A DNA stretch of 48,605 nt. It comes from Burkholderiales bacterium. Lineage in GTDB: Bacteria; Pseudomonadota; Gammaproteobacteria; Burkholderiales; SG8-41. The notes under the pieces are model-generated. The model saw nothing but the letters and a program-made list of their open reading frames with translations, was not told the origin of the DNA and did no database searches. Below, in pieces: positions 42,548-48,605 of the stretch. Location: contig JAURHM010000022.1 of the NCBI GenBank assembly GCA_030833315.1, forward strand, positions 1-48,605, in the 5' to 3' direction. The first letter of the stretch is position 1, and the number at the start of each line of letters is the position of its first letter. The position numbers and the translations under genes were made by a program.

Positions 42548-43759
42548 ATGACCACATCCACCTGGCGCACTCCCGCCGCCGTATTGTTCTGCGGCGGCAT
42601 GATCCTGACGATTGCCTTGGGGGTGCGTCACAACTTTGGCCTCTACCTACAGCCGATGACCGCCGATCTCGGCATCGGCCGTGAAACCTTCGCCATCGCA
42701 ATTGCCATCCAGAACCTGTTGTACGGCATTTCGCAGCCGATCACCGGTCTGATTGCCGACCGGTTCGGCACTGCGCGTGTGCTGATCGGCGGCGCCATTC
42801 TCTACGCCATCGGCCTTTGCCTGATGTCGGTCTCCTCTACCGGCCTGGAGCTGACGCTGAGCGCTGGCCTGCTGATCGGCGTCTCGCTGGGCTGCAGCGG
42901 ATTCTCGATCGTGTTCGGTGTCATCGGCCGCTCTTTCCCGCCGGAAAAACGCAGCGTCGCACTCGGCGTCGCCGGCGCCGCCGGATCATTTGGTCAGTTT
43001 GCGATGCTGCCTTACGGCCAATGGCTGATCAATCAGGTCGGCTGGCATCAGGCGCTGGTCATCCTGGCTCTTACCGTTCTGGTGATCATCCCGCTGTCGA
43101 GCGCACTGGTCGAAGACAAAAAAGCGCAGGCCGCCTCAATGCACAAACAGTCGATCAGCGAAGCCCTGCGTGAAGCCGCCGGCCACCGCGGTTATATGCT
43201 GCTGTGCCTGGCATATACGGTCTGCGGCTTCCAGTTGCTGTTCATCGCCGTGCATTTTCCGGCTTATCTGGTCGATCAGAAAATGACGCCGGAAACCGGC
43301 ATGCTGGGACTGGCGCTGATCGGCTTTTTCAACATGATCGGCAGTTATGCCTGGGGCTGGCTGGGCGGCAAACATACCAAAAAATATCTGCTGTCATTGC
43401 TCTATCTGATGCGCTCAATCGCCATTGCGCTATTCATTTCACTGCCAGTGACGCCAATAACGGTTTATTTATTCGCTTCGGTGATCGGCTTCCTGTGGCT
43501 GGGCACGGTGCCGCTGACCGGCGGACTGATCGCCCATGTGTTCGGCGTGAAGTATCTGTCGACGCTGACCGGCATCGCCTTCTTTTTCCATCAGGTCGGC
43601 AGTTTTGCCGGGGTATGGATCGGCGGCTATGTGTTTGACACCACGGGTTCGTACACCATCATGTGGGTACTGACCATAGGCATGGGCATCGTCGCCGCCC
43701 TGCTCAACCTGCCGATTGATGACCGGCAGATTTCGCGCGCCGCCGCAAAACCCGCCTGA
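42548..43759 (+). CDS. MFS transporter (monocarboxylate/oxalate-formate type)
   Basis: A 403-residue MFS carrier with 12 hydrophobic segments. ALGVRHNFGLYLQPMTADLGIGRETFAIAIAIQNLLYGISQPITGLIADRFG and the later TGIAFFFHQVGSFAGVWIGGYVFDTTGSY place it in the group often annotated as monocarboxylate or oxalate/formate antiporters. Such proteins move small organic acids. It is convergent with a LysR gene with 3 nt between stops. The region between it and tRNA-Pro holds no other gene. Confidence 0.88.
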   Translation: MTTSTWRTPAAVLFCGGMILTIALGVRHNFGLYLQPMTADLGIGRETFAIAIAIQNLLYGISQPITGLIADRFGTARVLIGGAILYAIGLCLMSVSSTGLELTLSAGLLIGVSLGCSGFSIVFGVIGRSFPPEKRSVALGVAGAAGSFGQFAMLPYGQWLINQVGWHQALVILALTVLVIIPLSSALVEDKKAQAASMHKQSISEALREAAGHRGYMLLCLAYTVCGFQLLFIAVHFPAYLVDQKMTPETGMLGLALIGFFNMIGSYAWGWLGGKHTKKYLLSLLYLMRSIAIALFISLPVTPITVYLFASVIGFLWLGTVPLTGGLIAHVFGVKYLSTLTGIAFFFHQVGSFAGVWIGGYVFDTTGSYTIMWVLTIGMGIVAALLNLPIDDRQISRAAAKPA

Positions 43760-43762
43760 GCG

Positions 43763-44737
43763 TCAGGACCCGCTGGCGCCATCGTCCTTGGCAGCTTCAG
43801 CGATCAGCCAGTCGCGGAAAGCCGCGACTGCCGGCCGGGTCTTGGCATGCGGCTCGCACACCAGGTAATACGCTGAAGTCAGCGGCACCTTCAGGTCAAA
43901 CGGCATGACCAGTTTCCCCGATGCCAGTTCCTCCGCAGCGAGCAAAGGCATCGAAGCGACCACGCCGACGGCATCAATCGCCGCTTCAAAAGCCAGCACG
44001 GCATGGCTGAAACGGGCACCGCGCTTGGCGTCGATGTCCGTAATGCCGGCCGCCTCCAGCCAGACTTCCCAGAACGACTCACCGTCGTACATGTCGCCGG
44101 TATCGTCATGCAGCAGCATGTGGTGCCTCAAATCTTCGGGTGTTCGCAGCGGATGTTCGCCGGTGAGCAGCTTGGGACTGCAGATCGGCGATATGGTCAG
44201 CGACAGCAGGCGATGCACATCCAGTTCGGGATAATGGCCATGTCCGTAAAGGATGGCGACATCGGAATCATCAAGCCAAGTATCAATGGTGGCACGCTCG
44301 GCCACATCGTCCTTGCCGTCAACGCTGACCCTGCGCATGCGTGCGGATACCCGGACATCGATCTCCTGATGCGCCGCGATGAAACGGTGCAGCCGCGGCA
44401 TCAGCCAGCGCGAGGCAAAAGACGGCGCCACACTGACAGTCAGCATGCCCCCGCTGGTGTGAGTGCGCAGCCGCTCCACTGCCTGGGCCAGACAATCGAA
44501 ACCTTCGCGAAGCTTGGGCAGACAGGCCCGGGCCGCGTCCGTCAACTCAAGGGCCCGGTTGTAGCGATGAAACAACTGGACGTCGAGATACTCTTCCAGC
44601 GTGCGGATCTGGTGGCTGACCGCCGCCGGGGTCACATTGAGCTCGACTGCAGCTTTTTTCACGCTCAAATGGCGTGCGGCGGCCTCAAAAGCCTTCAAAG
44701 CGTTCAGTGGTGGCAAGCGCTGAGCCATAGTTGGCAT
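43763..44737 (-). CDS. LysR-family regulator (GcvA-like)
   Basis: A 324-residue regulator. PPLNALKAFEAAARHLSVKKAAVELNVTPAAVSHQIRTLEEYLDVQLFHR is the GcvA-type winged helix-turn-helix. The sensor domain begins LTVSVAPSFASRWLMPRLHRF and includes YGHGHYPELDVHRLLS. GcvA activates glycine cleavage in E. coli, but this subfamily is large and mostly of unknown targets. ATG codons at 44737 and 44728 are both possible. It is divergent from the small gene at 44902 and could regulate it. Confidence 0.9.
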   Translation of the reverse strand: MPTMAQRLPPLNALKAFEAAARHLSVKKAAVELNVTPAAVSHQIRTLEEYLDVQLFHRYNRALELTDAARACLPKLREGFDCLAQAVERLRTHTSGGMLTVSVAPSFASRWLMPRLHRFIAAHQEIDVRVSARMRRVSVDGKDDVAERATIDTWLDDSDVAILYGHGHYPELDVHRLLSLTISPICSPKLLTGEHPLRTPEDLRHHMLLHDDTGDMYDGESFWEVWLEAAGITDIDAKRGARFSHAVLAFEAAIDAVGVVASMPLLAAEELASGKLVMPFDLKVPLTSAYYLVCEPHAKTRPAVAAFRDWLIAEAAKDDGASGS

Positions 44738-44813
44738 TCACCTTACCATAAGTATCTCGAACAGTGACAATAAATCAGCTGTTGCGATGCAACATTATGC
44801 TCATAGTGCAGTC

Positions 44814-44819
44814 TATACT
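44814..44819 (+). promoter_or_regulatory. Possible -10 element upstream of small gene
   Basis: The AT-richer interval between the LysR gene and the small gene contains TATACT, a good match to a sigma-70 -10 box, about 83 nt before the small gene's ATG. No clear -35 box lies at the ideal distance, so activation by a regulator would be needed. Low certainty. Confidence 0.3.
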
Positions 44820-44901
44820 TCAGTCCGAACTCATTGAAGTTAAACACAGTGAGACCTCAACGCCGGGACGGCGAACTACTGGAAAGGTAAGGAAAACTAA
44901 C

Positions 44902-45102
44902 ATGAACAACGATCTCAAAATCAAATTTGGCTCAGTCATCTTCGAGAAGATCAACACCGTTCGCATGAGCGAGCAGGAGCGTCAGGTCGCGATTAACGCG
45001 ATGCAAGACGCCGACGCAATCGTCGACGGCTTCGTCTGGATCGCTCGCAAAGTTGAGCAACTGGGTGCCGCGCTGTTCCTGAACCCCAGCGTCAAGCATT
45101 AA
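44902..45102 (+). CDS. Small conserved-looking protein, 66 residues
   Basis: A 66-residue soluble protein starting NNDLKIKFGSVIFEKINTVRMSEQERQVAINAMQDADAIVDGFVWIARK. AAGGAAAACT precedes the ATG. It has no signal peptide and no Cys; it looks like two helices joined by a polar turn. It is monocistronic, with its own long leader and a strong terminator after it, a layout typical of well-expressed small proteins. Family not recognised. Confidence 0.72.
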   Translation: MNNDLKIKFGSVIFEKINTVRMSEQERQVAINAMQDADAIVDGFVWIARKVEQLGAALFLNPSVKH

Positions 45103-45182
45103 ACGGCTCGACTCCAGAACTCCAGCCGGGAGGCCCCTCCTCCTGCCGGCTGCGCGGCGCCCTTCGGGTGTCGCCTGAGTCG

Positions 45183-45211
45183 ACGCGGCGGCTGATGCCG
45201 CCGCGTTTTTT
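45183..45211 (+). terminator. Strong Rho-independent terminator
   Basis: CGCGGCGGC pairs with GCCGCCGCG around the loop TGAT, followed by six T residues. It lies about 80 nt after the stop of the 66-residue gene and ends that transcript. Confidence 0.92.
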
Positions 45212-45582
45212 GTACCTCGCCCGAGAGCGACCGGTAAATTCACAAACAATCAGTTACTTATGGCCACCCTCACGCCTGCAGTCTTCGGCACACGACGGTA
45301 TCCGTGGGAAAGTCCTGATTTACCGGGAATAATCAGCAACCAATTGTTTTAATTGGCTATTTTTTCAGGCTCGGATATTGCATAAGCCTAACTCACCACC
45401 TCCAGCCCATACCGCTCACGCATGCGCCATCAATATCAGGAAATTCCATGCTCAATCGAGACAGCCTTTTCAAAAAGAACGATGACGCTACCCGCCGCGC
45501 CGTCAATGTCAGACCATCACTGACAACCCCGCGCCACTGAGTGACCCTGCCGCACGTCCCGCGGCAAGCGCTGTTTTTATTA
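45212..45582. other. Gene-free interval with weak tandem hairpins
   Basis: No convincing coding frame was found in these 371 nt. The interval is AT-richer than its surroundings. Two short hairpins occur in tandem: CTGATT/AATCAG at 45315-45335 and CCAATT/AATTGG at 45340-45356, the latter followed by a run of T at 45360-45365. They may be terminator remnants or part of an unannotated small RNA. Confidence 0.4.
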
Positions 45583-45612
45583 TAAAAAATGCCGCAGCAA
45601 AAATGCCGCGGC
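45583..45612 (-). terminator. Rho-independent terminator of second selenoprotein operon
   Basis: On the minus strand GCCGCGGCA pairs with TGCTGCGGC (one G-U pair) around TTTT, followed by ATTTTTTATAAT. It lies about 30 nt after the stop of the partner gene and ends the UGSC-partner operon. Confidence 0.85.
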
Positions 45613-45640
45613 ACCGGATACTGCAAACCGGCCCTCGGAA

Positions 45641-46753
45641 TCAACGTCGCCTGAAATCCCCCACCGACTTCGCCAGACGGCCATCCGCGGTTTTCAGCGC
45701 ACGCGTCACCGGCAAGGTCGCACCGAAGGTCGGCACAAAAGCCGAATGTTTGCCGGCGCCGCCGATGACGGCCAGCAGAATGTCTTCCGGTTTCTGCACG
45801 GCATACATCAGATCTTCCGGCTTGGGATTGGCCAGCCGATCCTTGAAGGTGACCTTGATCCGCCGCTCGATATTGTCTTTGGAGAAGCGGCCGACCGGCA
45901 GTGTCGCATGCTGATGCAGAAAACGTTTGGCTTCCGCTTTTGAATATTTCGCGGCAACAGCCCTGGCATGCTCCGGACCCATGATCACCAGCGGCTGCGC
46001 CTTGTAATACACATCGTTTGAGCCGGTGGTACACATCGTGCCGGCAATGGTGGTCAGCACGCCCTCGCCGTCGAGACTCTCATGATCGTTGACGTTATGC
46101 AGGCACTCCGCACCGATCACGGTCACCGCGCTGGCCTCGCGCGGCAGGCCGCGTTCGACATGCAGCGGCTCCCAGGGGTTCTCCGCCTCGTTCTCCGCAA
46201 CCAGATAGCTGTATTTCGCCGGCGAGCCGAAAGTCGACATATCGCCGAGCGCCGGAATCGCACCGCCGATATTGAGCAGCGCCAGACGGATCGCGCGGCC
46301 GATGGAGGCGTTGGCGCGGTGTCCGGGGCCGAAGGCATTGTGGCCGCTATTGATGTTGAGTTCCTTAGCCACCGGACCGTTGACGATGACCAGCGGCGCG
46401 CAAAGATGCGTCGTCGCCTGAACGCCATATAGATTCAGCGGTTCCTCGCACATCGCTTCGATGGCCAGCATGTACAGCGGGAAATAACGCGGCTCGCAGC
46501 CCGCCATCACCGCGTTCGCCGCCAGGCGCAGCGGCGTCGCCTCACCCCAACGTGGCGGGATTTTGGCGATCGGCTGATCCCAGGGACGGTCACAGTATTC
46601 CAGCATGGCCGCGACACGCTCCTCGGTCGGCGGCACCACCGGCAGGCCATCACCCCAGCCTTTTTCCATGACCATCGCATTGACGGCATCAAAGTCACCG
46701 TCGGCCTCGATGCTCATGCCCGGCGCCTGCAGCATCTGCGCGAGCTTGCTCAT
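45641..46753 (-). CDS. Partner protein of UGSC selenoprotein (stand-alone form)
   Basis: A 370-residue protein homologous to the C-terminal domain of the fusion selenoprotein at 25111-26562. Shared blocks are DGLPVVPPTEERVAAML, NAVMAGCEPRYFPLYMLAIEA (conserved C86), PLVIVNGPVAKELNINSGHNAFGPGHRANASIGRA and an AExE-x-PWEPL segment. It has no thioredoxin domain and no Sec. The start ATG overlaps the stop of the UGSC gene upstream (ATGA at 46750-46753), so the two products are made together and probably form a complex. The conserved Cys could pair with the Sec of its neighbour; this is inference. I do not know a characterised function for the family. Confidence 0.85.
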   Translation of the reverse strand: MSKLAQMLQAPGMSIEADGDFDAVNAMVMEKGWGDGLPVVPPTEERVAAMLEYCDRPWDQPIAKIPPRWGEATPLRLAANAVMAGCEPRYFPLYMLAIEAMCEEPLNLYGVQATTHLCAPLVIVNGPVAKELNINSGHNAFGPGHRANASIGRAIRLALLNIGGAIPALGDMSTFGSPAKYSYLVAENEAENPWEPLHVERGLPREASAVTVIGAECLHNVNDHESLDGEGVLTTIAGTMCTTGSNDVYYKAQPLVIMGPEHARAVAAKYSKAEAKRFLHQHATLPVGRFSKDNIERRIKVTFKDRLANPKPEDLMYAVQKPEDILLAVIGGAGKHSAFVPTFGATLPVTRALKTADGRLAKSVGDFRRR

Positions 46754-47289
46754 TGCGAATTCTCCTTCAGCAGCTTCACGAATTGCGGCACTGCATGGTC
46801 GGCGCGCGCCCTGACCTGATCGATGGCCAGACCGCCAAGCGGGTGCGGGATCTCGATGAGTGGCAGATCAGGAACACCGAATACGCGTGCCTGTGACTGC
46901 CCCAATTTGAGGAAGGGACCAGAAACAATGACCGCAGTGGTCAAACCGCGTTTACGCAGGGTCGACATGTCGTGGACACTCCACGACGTGCACGACCCTC
47001 AATCACCCATTGCGGAGAGGACATAATCCGATTCCGCAGCGAGTTGATCAAGAATGGCAGCGGGAGCCGGCAGGCTGACACTGTCCTTGCGCAAGGCCAC
47101 GACCGAGGCCACCGGCAGCAGCGCCTTGACGCCTTCGACGATGAAGCGCAGCAGATGGTCGGCATTGCCCTTGCTGTTATCGAGGATACCGAGGCGGATA
47201 CCGCCCTTGGCAACAGCGCGAGCCTCGGTTACCGCAACGGCCTGCGGCGACGGCGCTTCCGGAATCACCAAACGGATTTTCTGAATCAT
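46750..47289 (-). CDS. UGSC-type selenoprotein (in-frame TGA read as selenocysteine)
   Basis: Reading TGA 46999-47001 as Sec joins two open stretches of one frame into 179 residues with Sec97: YVLSAMGD-Sec-GSCTSWSVHD. It is the paralogue of the protein at 24593-25114, sharing the Rossmann-like start (IRLGILDNSKGNADHLL), the UGSC array, VHD after it, and a C-terminal IPHPLGG that matches VPHPVQN. The ATG at 47289 has GGGAG 6 nt upstream. A long hairpin follows the TGA directly. It is the first gene of a two-gene operon with the partner protein. The sense codons on both sides keep family resemblance, which argues against a pseudogene. Confidence 0.9.
46959..46998 (-). promoter_or_regulatory. 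Putative bacterial SECIS element, UGSC gene 2
   Basis: Directly after the TGA the message forms an outer stem GGGTCG/CGACCC, an internal loop and a perfect 8-bp inner stem GTCGTGGA/TCCACGAC closed by GUG. The loop begins 19 nt after the TGA with G in first position. The structure spans 40 nt and is the strongest of the three SECIS candidates. Confidence 0.85.
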
Positions 47290-47445
47290 GTTAACTCCCG
47301 ATGCTGGATACAAAAGATTCTGCATTTACCGAAAACTACCGGCGAATCTAACCCATGAACCCGGTCGGGGCAATGCGATGAATCAGAGCAGGCATACCCG
47401 CAGTCCAGATAACGGAAAATTACATAACAGGGATACCCCGAGCCG

Positions 47446-47463
47446 CCGCTTTCAGCGGTTTTT
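47446..47463 (+). terminator. Weak terminator-like hairpin upstream of phosphoesterase gene
   Basis: CCGCT pairs with AGCGG around TTC and is followed by five T residues. It lies in the divergent region between the selenoprotein operon and the metallophosphoesterase gene, about 100 nt before the latter's start. It could attenuate that transcript. The stem is short. Confidence 0.35.
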
Positions 47464-47562
47464 ACCGGTCACATGAAGTACCCATCGCGCTTTGTTATGC
47501 TGGCGCTCGCCAATTCTGCAGCCCGCAGTGACCCGCAGATACCAAAGGACAAAAACCGTATC

Positions 47563-48405
47563 ATGAAAGAATTCCGCCTGGTTCAAGTCTCCGACATCCA
47601 TCTCGGTGCCGGACAGGAACATCACCTCGACAACTGGACCAAGGTGATCGAGTGGATCACCCGCGAAAAACCCGATCTGGTCGTGGCCAACGGTGATCTG
47701 ATCATGTCGGACCCGGACAATGACAACGATCACGCCTTCGCGAGCGAGCAGATCGCAAAGCTGCCGGTTCCATTCCGCTGCCTGCCGGGCAACCACGATA
47801 TCGGCGACAACATTGTTTCCGGCCATATGCCCAAACGCATCGACGATGCGCGCCGAGCCCGCTTCATCAAACATTTCGGCACCGAACGCTGGGCCTTTGA
47901 TGCCGCCGGCTGGGGCTTTGTCGGCATCAACGCGCAATTGCTGGGCAGCCAGGGTCAGGTCGCGGAGGCCGATCAATGGGAATGGCTGGAGCAGACACTC
48001 GCCGGCTGGCAGGGGCGCCCCGTCGCGCTGTTCATGCACAAACCCGTCTTCCTCGATCACCCGACTGAACCCGACTACGACGATCCGTGGACGCGGCAGT
48101 CCTGCATCGATTCAGTGAGCCGCACGCGACTGCTGGCGCTTTGCAAGCGCTTCGGCGTCCGCGTCATCAGCACCGGGCACAAGCACCAGACCCGGACGTT
48201 CTCGTTTGAAGGCATTTATTACCTGTGGGCCCCCGCCACTGCCTGCGTCAACAGCGCACCGACCATGCTACATTGGGGAACACGGGAGGTCGGTTTTTTC
48301 GATCTGCGCTTCCGGCCGGACGGCCGCTTCGATCACCGGCTGATCGGACCTGACTTCCTGTTCCGCCACGAAAACTACATCCGCAAACACCAGGCCGTAA
48401 AATAA
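47563..48405 (+). CDS. Metallophosphoesterase (3',5'-cyclic-nucleotide phosphodiesterase-like)
   Basis: A 280-residue calcineurin-like phosphoesterase. All metal-site motifs are present: VSDIHLG (D11, H13), VANGDL (D45), LPGNHD (N77, H78), ALFMHKPVF and STGHKHQ. This set fits the CpdA/class III phosphodiesterase group, but the substrate is not fixed by sequence. The start at 47563 gives a typical family N-terminus; the frame is open about 30 codons upstream with unlike sequence. Divergent from the second selenoprotein operon. Confidence 0.9.
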   Translation: MKEFRLVQVSDIHLGAGQEHHLDNWTKVIEWITREKPDLVVANGDLIMSDPDNDNDHAFASEQIAKLPVPFRCLPGNHDIGDNIVSGHMPKRIDDARRARFIKHFGTERWAFDAAGWGFVGINAQLLGSQGQVAEADQWEWLEQTLAGWQGRPVALFMHKPVFLDHPTEPDYDDPWTRQSCIDSVSRTRLLALCKRFGVRVISTGHKHQTRTFSFEGIYYLWAPATACVNSAPTMLHWGTREVGFFDLRFRPDGRFDHRLIGPDFLFRHENYIRKHQAVK

Positions 48406-48419
48406 GCGAAGGAGAAAAA

Positions 48420-48605
48420 ATGAAATTCCACATTCGTAATCGAGAAAACCTTCAACACAATCGCAAGCGCACGGGCAACTCAAGTAAAAAAGCGGCAACA
48501 TTTATTGCATTGAGCCTCATTGCAAGCCATGTTGTATTTAATTCAGCCTTGGCTGTTAGCGATGCAGATTTTGCGCGCCTTGAACAGCGTGTTCGAGCGC
48601 TAGAA
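48420..48605 (+). CDS. Exported protein, 3' truncated by window end
   Basis: Sixty-two codons are visible. GGAG lies 6 nt before the ATG. A basic N-terminus of about 25 residues precedes a hydrophobic core (ATFIALSLIASHVVFNSALA), the shape of an extended signal peptide, then VSDADFARLEQRVRALE begins a heptad-like coiled coil. Outer-membrane porins with an N-terminal coiled coil often begin this way, but the visible part is too short for assignment. It starts 14 nt after the phosphoesterase gene. Confidence 0.65.
   Translation, partial: MKFHIRNRENLQHNRKRTGNSSKKAATFIALSLIASHVVFNSALAVSDADFARLEQRVRALE

Noticed and set aside
45212-45582. Possible selC (tRNA-Sec) in the gene-free stretch
   Set aside because: No long acceptor stem, long variable arm or UCA anticodon loop could be traced; selC must lie elsewhere if the Sec reading is right.
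45393-46034. Minus-strand open frame of 213 codons overlapping the partner gene
   Set aside because: Different frame from the conserved partner protein and crosses the terminator at 45583-45612; no recognisable domain.

Overview
The window reads as ordinary chromosomal DNA of a GC-rich betaproteobacterium, most likely of Burkholderiales type. The basis is six Bug-type tripartite tricarboxylate transporter (TTT) receptors plus one complete TctCBA set, many catabolic enzymes (FAH-family, SMP-30 lactonases, amidohydrolase, cupins, a TPP enzyme), CysB- and GcvA-like LysR regulators, and dense same-strand operons with ATGA/TGATG overlaps. No insertion sequence, phage gene, CRISPR array or rRNA was seen. 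The species call is an inference.

Layout. 1-2275 (+): end of a glyoxalase-like gene and a flavoprotein dehydrogenase. 10987-2303 (-): a probable catabolic operon running TPP enzyme, SMP-30 lactonase, SMP-30 protein, two Bug receptors, amidohydrolase with a histone-like Lys/Ala tail, Bug receptor and two cupins. A CysB-like LysR gene diverges from it at 11090. 20921-12029 (-): Bug receptor, two FAH-family hydrolases, TctC-TctB-TctA, an exported methyltransferase, an MFS carrier and another Bug receptor. 21188-23484 (+): an ADP/ATP-carrier-like permease and a Tat-exported aldo/keto reductase. 26562-23492 (-): a selenoprotein operon ending in a ketopantoate-reductase-like gene. 26626-30444 (+): lipoproteins, a second Tat-type aldo/keto reductase, a GlcG/HbpS protein and an aminotransferase. 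30447-41926: mixed metabolic genes (membrane transporter, SDR, methyltransferase, 2-hydroxyacid dehydrogenase, MBL hydrolase, Nudix, 3-hydroxyisobutyrate-dehydrogenase type, ChaN-like, XdhC, CoxG, dienelactone hydrolase, GST, queuosine-precursor transporter). Then come tRNA-Pro(UGG), an MFS/LysR pair, a 66-residue small gene with a strong terminator, a second selenoprotein operon (47289-45641, -), a metallophosphoesterase and a truncated exported protein.

The most striking content is selenium-related. Three genes are interrupted by an in-frame TGA that is better read as selenocysteine. Two encode UGSC-type proteins (TGA at 24830-24832 and 46999-47001). The third is a thioredoxin-like domain joined through Sec-Gly-Ser to a partner domain (TGA at 26218-26220). 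In each case the frame stays open and family-like on both sides, the codons after TGA encode Gly-Ser, and a hairpin with a G near the start of its loop sits 18-20 nt downstream, as expected of a bacterial SECIS. The two operons are paralogous modules of UGSC protein plus partner protein, about 20 kb apart and in opposite gene order. Conventional gene calling would split each Sec gene in two. The Sec machinery (selA, selB, selC, selD) is not in this window.
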